A DNA stretch of 52,344 nucleotides from Roseococcus sp. (GTDB lineage: Bacteria; Pseudomonadota; Alphaproteobacteria; Acetobacterales; Acetobacteraceae): NCBI GenBank assembly GCA_026414745.1, contig JAOAIK010000035.1, positions 1-52,344 of the forward strand, given 5' to 3'. The translations under genes and the position numbers were made by a program. Within the stretch, counting starts at the first letter, position 1, and each line of letters begins with the position of its first letter. Below are positions 24,948-33,270 of the stretch, piece by piece. The notes under the pieces are model-generated. The model did no database searches. It saw only the letters and a list, made by a program, of their open reading frames with translations, and was not told the DNA's origin.

Positions 24948-25766
24948 ATCAACTACCGCCACGCCTTCCACGCCGGGAACTTCGCCGACTGCGTGAAGCA
25001 CGCGCTGCTCGTGTGGCTGCTGCGCGCGCTGCTGCGCAAGTCCGCGCCGCTGCGCGTGCTGGACACCCATGCCGGCATCGGCCGCTACGACCTCGCGGGC
25101 CCCGAGGCCGCGCGCACCGGCGAGGCCGCCCGCGGCATCGCCCGGCTGATGGACATCTCCGAGGGTCCGCTCGCCGATTATGTGGCGCTGGTGCGCGCCG
25201 ATGGCGGCTATCCCGGCTCGCCGGCCCTGGCCGCCGCCCTGCTCCGCCCGCAGGACCGGCTGGTTCTGGTGGAGCTCCACGAGGAGGATCACGCCCGGCT
25301 GCGCGCCCTGTTCCGCGCCGACCCGCGCGTCGCCGTGCACCGGCGCGACGGCTGGGAGGCGGTGCGCGCCCTCACCCCCTTCCCCGAACGGCGCGGCCTG
25401 CTGTTCATGGATCCTCCCTTCGAACAGCCCGGGGAGTTCGAACGCATGGCGGCCGCGATCAAGGAGGCCAATCGCCGCGCCCGCGGCCTCGTGCAGGCCG
25501 CCTGGTATCCGGTGAAGGGCCGCGCCCCGGTGCGCGCCTTCCACGCCGCGCTGCGGGACTCGGGTGTGCGCGACATCCTGGCCGCCGAGCTGCATCTGCG
25601 CGAGCCGACGGATGCGGCGCGCCTCAACGGCTGCGGCCTGATCGTGGTGAACCCGCCCTTCGGCTTCGCCCCGGCGGCGGAGGCCATCCTCGCCGCCCTG
25701 CACGCCCGGCTGGCGGAGGGCGAGCCCGGCGCGGGCTGGGCGCTGACGCGGCTGGCCGATGAGTGA
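24948..25766 (+). CDS. rlmJ: 23S rRNA A2030 N6-methyltransferase RlmJ, with apparent ATC start
   Basis: A SAM-dependent enzyme modifying A2030 of 23S rRNA; 272 residues if begun here (E. coli about 280). The family N-terminus YRHxFHAGNxADxxKH is encoded from ATC at 24948 (NYRHAFHAGNFADCVKHALL). VLDTHAGIGRYDL binds SAM and LLFMDPPFEQPGEF is the catalytic motif. No ATG, GTG or TTG precedes this block after the upstream TAG (24939-24941), which is in the same frame; the first GTG (24993) would remove the conserved Tyr and His. Either ATC initiates, TAG is read through, or the gene is impaired. Stop overlaps gpsA by 8 bases. Confidence 0.88.
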   Translation: MNYRHAFHAGNFADCVKHALLVWLLRALLRKSAPLRVLDTHAGIGRYDLAGPEAARTGEAARGIARLMDISEGPLADYVALVRADGGYPGSPALAAALLRPQDRLVLVELHEEDHARLRALFRADPRVAVHRRDGWEAVRALTPFPERRGLLFMDPPFEQPGEFERMAAAIKEANRRARGLVQAAWYPVKGRAPVRAFHAALRDSGVRDILAAELHLREPTDAARLNGCGLIVVNPPFGFAPAAEAILAALHARLAEGEPGAGWALTRLADE

Positions 25767-26736
25767 CCTCGCCATCCTCGGCGCCGGGGCCTGGGGCACC
25801 GCGCTCGCCATCCACGCGGCGCGGGCGGGGCGGCGCGTCACGCTCTGGGCGCGTGACCCCGCGCTGGCGGCGGAGATGGCGGCCGTGCGCGAGAACCGGC
25901 GCCGTCTGCCCGGCGCCCCCTTCCCCCCCGGGCTTTCGGTCACTGCCGAGGCGGCGGCGGCGCTGGCCGCGCCGATGGCGCTGCTCGCCTCTCCCATGCA
26001 GCCGCTGCGCGCCCTGCTCGGCGCCCTGCCCGCCGCGCTGCCGCCGGTGATCCTCGCCTGCAAGGGGATGGAGGCCGAGACCGCTCTGCTGCCGCTCGAG
26101 GTGCTCGCCGAGGCGCGGCCGGGCCTCCCGGCGGCCGTGCTCTCCGGCCCGAATTTCGCGCATGAGGTGGCGGCCGGCCTGCCGGCGGCCAGCGTGGTGG
26201 CGAGCAGCGACGGCGCCCTCTGCGCCGCCGCGCAATCCCTGCTCGCGGGCCCGGCGCTGCGCCTCTATGCGAGCGAGGACGTGGTGGGCGTGCAGCTCGG
26301 CGGCGCGGCGAAGAATGTGCTGGCCATCGCCGCGGGCGTGGCCATGGGCGCGGGGCTCGGCGAGAACGCCCGCGCCGCGCTGGTCACGCGCGGACTGGCC
26401 GAGCTCTCGCGCCTCGTGGTCGGCCTGGGCGGGCGGGCGGAGACGGCGGCGGGGCTGTCGGGCCTCGGCGATCTGCTGCTGACGGCGACGGGGCCCGGGA
26501 GCCGCAACACCTCGCTCGGCCTCGCCCTGGGCCGGGGCGAGCGACTCGCCGACATCCTGGCCGGGCGCAGCGCGGTGACCGAGGGCGTGAGCACCGCCGC
26601 GCCGCTGCTGCGCCGCGCGGCGGCGGCGGGGGTGGAGCTGCCCATCTGCGCCGCCGTGGCCGGGCTGCTGGAGGGGCGGCTGGACGTGCCCGGCGCGGTG
26701 CGGGCCCTGCTCGAGCGCCCGCTGCGGCGCGAGTGA
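25759..26736 (+). CDS. gpsA: NAD(P)-dependent glycerol-3-phosphate dehydrogenase
   Basis: A 325-residue cytoplasmic enzyme making sn-glycerol-3-phosphate for phospholipids. The Rossmann motif ILGAGAWGTALAIHAARAG is at the N-terminus; VLSGPNFAHEVAAGLPAASV and the catalytic Lys in GVQLGGAAKNVLAIAAGVA are typical, followed by LSGLGDLLLTATGPGSRNTS and VTEGVSTA. Its ATG overlaps the end of rlmJ by 8 bases, so it belongs to the transglycosylase-rlmJ-gpsA unit. It converges directly, without spacer, on the hemY-like gene. Confidence 0.96.
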   Translation: MSDLAILGAGAWGTALAIHAARAGRRVTLWARDPALAAEMAAVRENRRRLPGAPFPPGLSVTAEAAAALAAPMALLASPMQPLRALLGALPAALPPVILACKGMEAETALLPLEVLAEARPGLPAAVLSGPNFAHEVAAGLPAASVVASSDGALCAAAQSLLAGPALRLYASEDVVGVQLGGAAKNVLAIAAGVAMGAGLGENARAALVTRGLAELSRLVVGLGGRAETAAGLSGLGDLLLTATGPGSRNTSLGLALGRGERLADILAGRSAVTEGVSTAAPLLRRAAAAGVELPICAAVAGLLEGRLDVPGAVRALLERPLRRE

Positions 26737-27606
26737 TCAGCCCGCCTCGGCCGCGGTCAGCCTCTCGCGCAGCGACTGCCAGCGCGGATCCGCCGCGCCG
26801 CCGGTGGATTCCCAGCCCGAGAGCTCGAGCCGCGCGCGGATCAGGTGGCGGGCCGCCAGCGCCGCCTCGGTGCGGAGCACCCGGCTTTCCGGGTGCGTCA
26901 CGGTGCTGCGCGTCAACTCGTCCACGAGGCGCAGCCGCAGCAGGGGGTCGGACTCCCCCTCCAGGTAACGCGCGGCGATCTCGGGGGAAGGGCCGGCCTC
27001 CCAGGCCCGGGCCAGCGCCGCGCGATCGGGCGCCGGCGGGGCGAGCGCGGCGGCAGGGGAGTCACCGGTGGCGGCCTCGGCGGCGAGGGCGGCGGCCCGC
27101 TCGGCATCGCCCCTGGCCTCGGCCAGCCGCCGCAGCCCCTCGAGCCCGAGGAGGCGCGCCTCCGGCAGGGCGGCCAGCGCCTCATAGGCGCGGGCGGCGG
27201 CAGCCTCATCCCCGGCGGCGCGGGCGGCCTCGGCCTCCAGGTGCAGGGCCAGCGGGCTGTCCCCGGCGTGGCGGCGGGCGCGGGCCGCCTCCTCGCGCGC
27301 CACCGCCGCCTCGCCGGTGGCCAGCGCCACCAGGGCACGGGTCATCGCCAACTCGGCCATGGCGCGCTCGTCGAGCGCCACGCGCAGCCGCCGCCGCTCC
27401 GGCGTCGCGACCACCCAGCCATAGAGGCGCAGCCCGAGATGGAAGAGGAGGAAGGCCAGCGCGCCCAGGCCCACCGCGGCGGCGAGCGACAGGCCGATCC
27501 AGTAGTCCCCCGTGCGGATTTCGACATAGCCGCGAAGGCCGGCCACCCAGGCGGCGAAGGCCGCGGCGGCGGCCAGCGCGATGCCGGCGTTGACGAGCGC
27601 GCGCAT
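26737..27606 (-). CDS. HemY-like inner-membrane protein
   Basis: A 289-residue protein with two N-terminal membrane helices (about 5-24 and 38-60) and a helical Ala/Glu/Arg-rich cytoplasmic or periplasmic part with TPR-like repeats (RALVALATGEAAVAREEAAR). GYVEIRTGDYWIGLSL and FHLGLRLYGWV match the N-terminal HemY domain found after hemD in many proteobacteria. It is not the Bacillus HemY oxidase; its role in haem synthesis is undefined. It is last in the hemC-hemD-Mic60-hemY run, 4 bases after the Mic60-like gene. It is shorter than E. coli HemY (about 400). Confidence 0.82.
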   Translation of the reverse strand: MRALVNAGIALAAAAAFAAWVAGLRGYVEIRTGDYWIGLSLAAAVGLGALAFLLFHLGLRLYGWVVATPERRRLRVALDERAMAELAMTRALVALATGEAAVAREEAARARRHAGDSPLALHLEAEAARAAGDEAAAARAYEALAALPEARLLGLEGLRRLAEARGDAERAAALAAEAATGDSPAAALAPPAPDRAALARAWEAGPSPEIAARYLEGESDPLLRLRLVDELTRSTVTHPESRVLRTEAALAARHLIRARLELSGWESTGGAADPRWQSLRERLTAAEAG

Positions 27607-27610
27607 CGCC

Positions 27611-28384
27611 TCAGCCCCCCCAGAGGGCGCGCAACGCCGCGCGGGCGGCGATGAGCGCCTCGGCCTCGCTCGTCCAGGCGGCGAAGGCGGCGCGGTGCGC
27701 CTCCGGCAGCTCGCGGAGCTGCGCCAGGGCGGAGGCGAGGTCGCCCGCCTCGAGGGCGCGGCGGGCGCGCTCCAGCGTGGCTTCGGCGGCGTCGCCCCAG
27801 AGCACCTGGTCGCCGCGGCGGATGGTGAAGAGGCTGCCGAGCCCCGGCGGGCGCGCCTCGGCCGCGCGGGCGCGGGCCTCGCGCAGCGCCGCCTCGAAGG
27901 CGAGGCGCAGCGCGGCCTCGGTGGGCGCACCGGCGTCGCGGAAGCGGGCCAGCGCGGGCGGGGCCTCGGCGCCGAGCCGGGCGAGGGCGGGGGCCAGAGG
28001 CGCGCCCGCCTCCAGCCGGCCGCGCAGCGCCTCCAGCGCAGCCAGGCGCTCGGTGCGCGCCTCGGCGGCGGAGAGGCGCTGGGTGAGGGCGGCCAGCTCG
28101 CTCTGGCGCTGGGCGGCGGCACGCTCGGCGGCCTCCAGGCGGGACTGCAGCGCCGCCACAACCTCGGCCGGCACGCCGGGGGCCGGGGCCGCGACCGGGG
28201 CCTGGGTCGGGGCCGGCGCGGCGGGCTGGGCGGGCGCGGCCGGGGCCGCCGCCATGGGCGGGGGCGCGGGCGGCGCCTCGCTGCGCATCATGGAGAGCCC
28301 GGTGCCCACGAGCACCGCCCCCGCCACCCCGATGGCGAGCCAGGCGGGGTCGAAGGGAAGCTTGTCCAGCGCGTTCTCGCTCAT
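27611..28384 (-). CDS. Mic60/mitofilin-like inner-membrane protein
   Basis: A 257-residue protein with a single N-terminal membrane helix (about 15-33), a Pro/Ala linker, a coiled-coil segment about 75-125 (AALQSRLEAAERAAAQRQSE) and a C-terminal mitofilin-type helical domain (ARRALEAGDLASALAQLREL ending with AEALIAARAALRAL). Alphaproteobacterial Mic60 proteins encoded between hemD and hemY can bend membranes and are the ancestors of the mitochondrial crista-organising protein. Position supports the call strongly. The ATG overlaps the hemD stop (ATGA). Length is short for the family, with little coiled coil. Confidence 0.82.
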   Translation of the reverse strand: MSENALDKLPFDPAWLAIGVAGAVLVGTGLSMMRSEAPPAPPPMAAAPAAPAQPAAPAPTQAPVAAPAPGVPAEVVAALQSRLEAAERAAAQRQSELAALTQRLSAAEARTERLAALEALRGRLEAGAPLAPALARLGAEAPPALARFRDAGAPTEAALRLAFEAALREARARAAEARPPGLGSLFTIRRGDQVLWGDAAEATLERARRALEAGDLASALAQLRELPEAHRAAFAAWTSEAEALIAARAALRALWGG

Positions 28385-29106
28385 GGGGTGTCCAGCAGCT
28401 CCAGCAGATGGTCCTGATCCGGGCAGGGCGCGACGCGGATCGCCTTCCAGGGCAGTTCCGCCAGCGCGGCGGCCACGCGCGGGCTGATCGCGAGCGCGGT
28501 CATGCCCCGCGCCTGCCCGCCCAGCCCCGCCTCGCGGATGAGGCGGACGCTACACGCCGCGCTGCGCGGGGAAAAGAAGAGCGCATGTGACGTTTCCGAT
28601 GCCTGAAGCGCGGCGCGGGCGTCGGGCGGCAGGGCCTCGGCCTCGCGCGCCACATAGACCACGCGGCGGATCACGCGGAAGCCGCGCGCCCGCAGCCGTG
28701 CCGCGAGCTCGAGCGAATAGCCCCGCCCGACGGCGAGCAGCAGCGCTCCCGCCGCGGGGTCGAGCCGCGCTGCGCAGAGCGCGGCGAGGGCGGCGGCATC
28801 CCCCCCGGCCGCCTCGACCCTGGCGAAGCCGCGAGCGCGCGCGGCCTCGGCCGTCGCCTCGCCGACCGCGAAGACCGGCAGCGGCAGGGGCGGCAGGGCG
28901 CGGGCGGCGGCGCGGCTGGCGAGCAGAAGGGCCTGGGCGCGCGGCGGCGCGGCGAAGGGGCGCGGGGCGAGCAGCAGCGCTGGCGCCAGCACCGCCCGCC
29001 AGCCGCGCTCGGCCAGCCGGGCGGCGGTCTCCTGTGCCCCGGGCTCGGGGCGCGTCACCAGCACCGCACCGCGGAGGGGGCCGCGCGAGGGGCCGGAGGC
29101 CGCCAT
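28381..29106 (-). CDS. hemD: Uroporphyrinogen-III synthase
   Basis: A 241-residue enzyme that cyclises hydroxymethylbilane to uroporphyrinogen III. This family is weakly conserved in sequence; visible marks are the start GAVLVTRPEPGAQETAARLA, PVFAVGEATAEAARARGF and the C-terminal HALFFSPRSAACSVRLI. It follows hemC by 3 bases and overlaps the Mic60-like gene by 4, in the usual alphaproteobacterial order. The position makes the assignment secure. Confidence 0.93.
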   Translation of the reverse strand: MAASGPSRGPLRGAVLVTRPEPGAQETAARLAERGWRAVLAPALLLAPRPFAAPPRAQALLLASRAAARALPPLPLPVFAVGEATAEAARARGFARVEAAGGDAAALAALCAARLDPAAGALLLAVGRGYSLELAARLRARGFRVIRRVVYVAREAEALPPDARAALQASETSHALFFSPRSAACSVRLIREAGLGGQARGMTALAISPRVAAALAELPWKAIRVAPCPDQDHLLELLDTP

Positions 29107-29109
29107 GGA

Positions 29110-30105
29110 TCAGCCGAAGATGTCGGCAGGGCTGTCGGCGCGCAGCTCCTCGCCCAGCGCGCGGCCGATGCGCGCCGCCTCGGCGGCGGGGCCGCGCAGC
29201 TCCCGCCGCAGCAGGAAGCTGCCATCGGGCCGGGCGACGAGGCCGGTGAGGTGCAGCTCGCCCCCCGGCAGCAGCCGCGCATGGCCGCCGATGGGCGTGC
29301 GGCAGGAGCCGTCGAGCGCGGCCAGCAGCGCGCGTTCGGCCTTGGAGACGGCGGCCGCCGCCCGGTCCTCGATGCCGGAAAGGAGTTCGAGCAGCTCCAC
29401 ATCGTCCGCCCGCACGGTGACGCCGACGATGCCCTGGCAGGCGGCGGGCAGCATGGTGTCCGTCTCCAGCACCAGGGCGGCCTGCCCCTCCAGCCCGAGC
29501 CGCCTCAGCCCGGCGAGCGCGAGCAGGCTGCCCGCCACCTCGCCGCCGGCCACCTTGGCCAGCCGCGTCTGCACATTGCCGCGCAGCGTCACCACCCGCA
29601 GGTCGGGGCGGGCGGCGAGAAGCTGCGCCTGCCGCCGCAGCGAGGCGGTGCCGATCACCGCCCCGGGCGGCAGGCAGGCATAAGGATGGGCCGGATCGGG
29701 CGGGGCGGCGCCGGGGGAAAGGATCAGCGCATCCCGCGCATCCTCGCGCGCCAGGGTGCAGGCGAGCACGATGCCGGGCGGCAGCTCCGTCTCCAGGTCC
29801 TTCAGCGAATGCACGGCGAAATCCACCCGCCCGTCGAGCAGCGCCTCGTGGATTTCCTTCGCGAACAGGCCCTTGCCGCCGATCTCGGCGAGGCGGCGGT
29901 CCTGGATGGCGTCGCCCGAGGTGGTGATGGCGTGCTCCTCGAAAGCGTTCATCCCCCGCAGCACCGGACAGAAGCCGGTCAGGATGTCGAGGAAATGCCG
30001 CGTCTGCCACAGCGCGAGCGGCGAGCCGCGCGTGCCGACGCGCAGCGGAAGGGGGCGCATCCGGCCATGGGCGGGCTGCGCCGGGGTGGCGGTGGCGGAG
30101 GACAT
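29110..30105 (-). CDS. hemC: Porphobilinogen deaminase (hydroxymethylbilane synthase)
   Basis: A 331-residue enzyme polymerising four porphobilinogens. LRVGTRGSPLALWQT begins the fold; DFAVHSLKDLE contains the catalytic Asp (about residue 103); IGTASLRRQAQLL and RGNVQTRLAK bind substrate; Cys268 in LDGSCRTPIGGHA carries the dipyrromethane cofactor. The start MSSATATPAQ is chosen; an upstream in-frame Met (30126) adds seven residues. It is the first gene of the hem unit and diverges from tsaD with 48 bases between starts. Upstream ORFs in this frame are shadow. Confidence 0.95.
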   Translation of the reverse strand: MSSATATPAQPAHGRMRPLPLRVGTRGSPLALWQTRHFLDILTGFCPVLRGMNAFEEHAITTSGDAIQDRRLAEIGGKGLFAKEIHEALLDGRVDFAVHSLKDLETELPPGIVLACTLAREDARDALILSPGAAPPDPAHPYACLPPGAVIGTASLRRQAQLLAARPDLRVVTLRGNVQTRLAKVAGGEVAGSLLALAGLRRLGLEGQAALVLETDTMLPAACQGIVGVTVRADDVELLELLSGIEDRAAAAVSKAERALLAALDGSCRTPIGGHARLLPGGELHLTGLVARPDGSFLLRRELRGPAAEAARIGRALGEELRADSPADIFG

Positions 30106-30153
30106 CGGCGCGTCATATAGGCGCATCGCGATGAACGAAACCCGACCGCCCGC

Positions 30154-31185
30154 ATGCCCGATGCGCCCGTCCTGCTGAAACCCGTCCTCGGGATCGAGAC
30201 GAGCTGCGACGAGACGGCGGCCGCCGTGCTCGACGGGGCGGGCCATGTGCTGGCCGAGGCCGTCTTCACCCAGGCCGAGGAGCATGCCCGCTTCGGCGGC
30301 GTGGTGCCCGAGATCGCCGCGCGCGCGCATCTCCAGCGCCTGCCCGCCCTGGTGGCGCGGGTGCTGGACGAGGCGGGGCTCGGCCTGGGCGAACTGGGCG
30401 GCGTGGCGGCGACGGCGGGGCCGGGGCTGATCGGCGGGCTGATCGTGGGCGCGAGCCTGGCCAAGGGCCTCGCGCTCGGGGCCGGGCTGCCCTTCCTGGC
30501 GGTGAACCACCTGGAGGCGCATGCGCTGACCGCGCGGCTGCCCGGGCTGTTCCCTGCGCCGCCCCCCTTTCCCTATCTGCTGCTGCTGCTCTCGGGCGGG
30601 CATTGCCAATGCGTCGCGGTGGAGGGGCTGGGGCGCTATCGCCGCCTCGGCACCACGCTGGACGACGCGGTGGGCGAGGCCTTCGACAAGGCGGCGAAGC
30701 TGATGGGCCTGCCCTGGCCGGGCGGGCCACATCTGGAGCGGCTGGCGGCGGGCGGCGATGCGCGCGCGGTGGCGCTGCCGCGCCCACTGCTCGGCCGGCC
30801 GGGCTGCGACTTCTCCTTCTCCGGGCTCAAGACGGCGGTGGCCCAGGCGGTGGCGAAGGGCCTGCCGCACGCCGACATCGCCGCCGCCTTCCAGGCCAGC
30901 GTGGCCGCCGTGCTGGCCGACCGCGCGCGCCACGCCCATGCCCTGCTGCCCGAGGCGACGGCGCTGGTCGTGGCGGGCGGGGTGGCCGCGAACCGGGCGC
31001 TGCGCGCCGCCCTGGCCGAGGCCACGCCGCTGCCGCTGCTCGCGCCGCCCCAGCGCCTGTGCACCGACAACGCGGTGATGGTGGCCTTCGCGGGGCTGCT
31101 GCGCCTCGCCGCGGGCGAGCGCCACGGCATGGAGGTCGCCCCGCGCCCGCGCTGGCCGCTCGAGGAGTTGGCCCCACCCGGATGA
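30154..31185 (+). CDS. tsaD: tRNA threonylcarbamoyladenosine synthase subunit TsaD
   Basis: A 343-residue ASKHA-fold enzyme that, with TsaB and TsaE, places threonylcarbamoyl on A37 of ANN-decoding tRNAs. [16 protein letters not shown] begins the nucleotide site, NHLEAHALT holds the metal-binding histidines, [20 protein letters not shown] and [17 protein letters not shown] are family blocks, and [12 protein letters not shown] lies near the end. Length is normal. The start is [10 protein letters not shown]. It is divergent from hemC, as in many alphaproteobacteria. Confidence 0.96.
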   Translation: MPDAPVLLKPVLGIETSCDETAAAVLDGAGHVLAEAVFTQAEEHARFGGVVPEIAARAHLQRLPALVARVLDEAGLGLGELGGVAATAGPGLIGGLIVGASLAKGLALGAGLPFLAVNHLEAHALTARLPGLFPAPPPFPYLLLLLSGGHCQCVAVEGLGRYRRLGTTLDDAVGEAFDKAAKLMGLPWPGGPHLERLAAGGDARAVALPRPLLGRPGCDFSFSGLKTAVAQAVAKGLPHADIAAAFQASVAAVLADRARHAHALLPEATALVVAGGVAANRALRAALAEATPLPLLAPPQRLCTDNAVMVAFAGLLRLAAGERHGMEVAPRPRWPLEELAPPG

Positions 31186-31248
31186 CCTCCCCGCCCCCTC
31201 GCGCGCGGATGCATTGACCGCCCGCGCCACCGCGGCCAGTGTCGGCGG

Positions 31249-32469
31249 ATGCGCGACGCGGCCCTCACCCCCCGGCGGGACTGGCAGATCTGCGGCCTGA
31301 TCGGCACGGGGCACTTCCTCAGCCATTTCTACATGCTCTGCCTGCCGCCGCTGTTCCTGGTTTGGCGGGAGGAGTTCGGCGTCTCCTTCGCCATGCTCGG
31401 CCTGGCGGTGGCGCTGATGAGCGGCGTGACCGCCGCGCTGCAGACACCGGTGGGCTTCCTGGTGGACCGCTACGGCGCGCGGCCCTTCCTGGTGGGCGGC
31501 ACGCTGCTGATGGCGCTCTCCATCAGCGCCATGGCCTTCGTGCAGGACTACCGGCTCATCCTGCTGCTCTGCGTGCTCTCGGGCATCGGCAACTCGGTGA
31601 TCCACCCGGCGGACTACGCGATCCTCGCCGGCTCGGTGCGCAAGGAGTTCATGGGGCGCGCCTTCGCGCTGCACACCTTCACCGGCAATCTCGGCTTCGC
31701 GCTGGCGCCGCCGGTGGTGGCGCTGCTGCTGCTGGCGATGGACTGGCGCATGGCGCTGCTCCTCCTCGGGCTGCTCGGCGTGCCGGTGGTGGGGGCGATC
31801 CTGTGGCAGTCGCGCGTGCTGGCCGACCAGCCGCGGGCACGCAAGGCCGAGGGCGCGGCGGGCGGGGCGCGGCTGCTGCTCTCCCGGCCCATCCTGGCCT
31901 TCTTCGCCTTCTTCCTGCTCTCGGCCATGGCGGGCTCGGGCGTCTCGGCCTTCCTCATCACCGTGCTCGGCAAGCTGTGGGACACGCCGGTGGCCGTCGC
32001 CTCCATGGCGCTGACGGGCTACATGGCCGGCGCCACCGGGGGCACGCTGATCGGCGGCTGGTGGGCGGACAAGCGCGGCGGCAACCTGCTCGGCATGGTG
32101 GTGGCGCTGACGGGCGTGTCCATCGCGCTGATCCTCTCGCTCGGCCTCTATCCCTGGGGCGAGTGGCTGCTGCCCTCTGTGGCGCTGCTCGCCGGGCTGT
32201 GCCTCGGCGCCTCGCGCACCCCGCGCGACGTGATGCTGAAGGAGGCCTGCCCGCCCGGCGAGGTGGGCAAGGTGTTCGGCTTCGTCAGCGCGGGGCTGCC
32301 GCTCGGCTCGGCGGTGGTGCCGGTGCCGATGGGGCTGCTGATCGACCTCGGCCAGCCCGGCTTGGTGCTGCCCGCCGTGGCGCTGCTGCTCGCGCTGTCG
32401 CTGCTCTGCGCCGGCGCGGCGCGCGGGATGACGGCGCCGGCCGCGGCGCGCGCCCAGCCCGCGGAGTAG
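31249..32469 (+). CDS. MFS transporter, fosmidomycin-resistance-like
   Basis: A 406-residue 12-helix protein. [37 protein letters not shown] (motif A) and [15 protein letters not shown] mark a subgroup related to the Fsr-type transporters. A clear paralogue lies at 46262-47455, sharing the HFxSHxxxLxLPPLF and [12 protein letters not shown] blocks. The gene follows tsaD by 63 bases. The ATG at 31249 has no strong ribosome-binding site. Substrate unknown; family members export small drugs or metabolites. Confidence 0.86.
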   Translation: MRDAALTPRRDWQICGLIGTGHFLSHFYMLCLPPLFLVWREEFGVSFAMLGLAVALMSGVTAALQTPVGFLVDRYGARPFLVGGTLLMALSISAMAFVQDYRLILLLCVLSGIGNSVIHPADYAILAGSVRKEFMGRAFALHTFTGNLGFALAPPVVALLLLAMDWRMALLLLGLLGVPVVGAILWQSRVLADQPRARKAEGAAGGARLLLSRPILAFFAFFLLSAMAGSGVSAFLITVLGKLWDTPVAVASMALTGYMAGATGGTLIGGWWADKRGGNLLGMVVALTGVSIALILSLGLYPWGEWLLPSVALLAGLCLGASRTPRDVMLKEACPPGEVGKVFGFVSAGLPLGSAVVPVPMGLLIDLGQPGLVLPAVALLLALSLLCAGAARGMTAPAAARAQPAE

Positions 32470-32472
32470 CGC

Positions 32473-33123
32473 GTGGAGGCGCTGGACGCCTGGCTGCGCG
32501 CCGTGGATGTGCTGGCGATCGCGGCCTTCGCCGCCTCGGGGGCGCTGGTGGCGGCGCGCAAGCGGCTCGACCCCGTGGGGTTCATCCTCATCGGCTGCGC
32601 CACCGGCTTCGGCGGCGGCACGGTGCGCGACCTGCTGATCGGCCGCACCCCCGTGTTCTGGCTGTCCGAGCCGCTGCTGATGGGGGTGGGGGTGGGCGCC
32701 TCGGTGCTCGTCTTCTTCCTCGCCCCCCTGGTGCAGAACCAGTATCGCGCGCTGCTCTGGGCCGATGCGGCGGGCATGGCGATCTACGCGGTGCTGGGCA
32801 CGGAGATCGCGCTGCGCATGGGCGCGGAGGCCTGGGCGGCGGTGCTGATGGGCGTGGTCACCGCGAGTTTCGGCGGCGTGCTGCGCGACGTGATCTGCAA
32901 CGACATCCCCCTGATCCTGCGCCAGGAGATCTACGCCACCGCGGCCGCGGCGGGGGCGGCGGCCTTCGCCCTGCTGCTCTGGCAGGGCGCGCCGCGCGAG
33001 CCCGCCTTCCTGGCCGGGGTGGCGGTGGCCTTCGCCATCCGCGCCGCCGGCATCCTCAGGGGCTGGAGCCTGCCGGTCTACGGCGCCCGGCCCGGCCAGG
33101 GGCGCGAGCATCGCGACAGGTGA
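32473..33123 (+). CDS. TRIC-type cation channel / UPF0126 membrane protein
   Basis: A 216-residue protein with two homologous halves of three helices each. The repeat signature is seen twice: CATGFGGGTVRDLLIGRTPV in the first half and TASFGGVLRDVICNDIPLIL in the second, with the conserved GG-x-x-RD. Bacterial members are related to trimeric intracellular cation channels. The start is GTG at 32473, three bases after the MFS stop, so the two genes are probably co-translated. Inner membrane; the physiological ion is not known. Confidence 0.9.
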   Translation: MEALDAWLRAVDVLAIAAFAASGALVAARKRLDPVGFILIGCATGFGGGTVRDLLIGRTPVFWLSEPLLMGVGVGASVLVFFLAPLVQNQYRALLWADAAGMAIYAVLGTEIALRMGAEAWAAVLMGVVTASFGGVLRDVICNDIPLILRQEIYATAAAAGAAAFALLLWQGAPREPAFLAGVAVAFAIRAAGILRGWSLPVYGARPGQGREHRDR

Positions 33124-33270
33124 TGGCCGCCCTGCACGCGGACGGCCTTGGAGAAGGCTTGCGCCGCGCCGATCTCTGCGCCGATGATTCACCCACAGCC
33201 GCGCCCGCGCGCCCCGAGTCGGCGCCCCCGGCCCCGGGGCGCGGCGCGCAGGGAAGACGCCGCGACCTCC

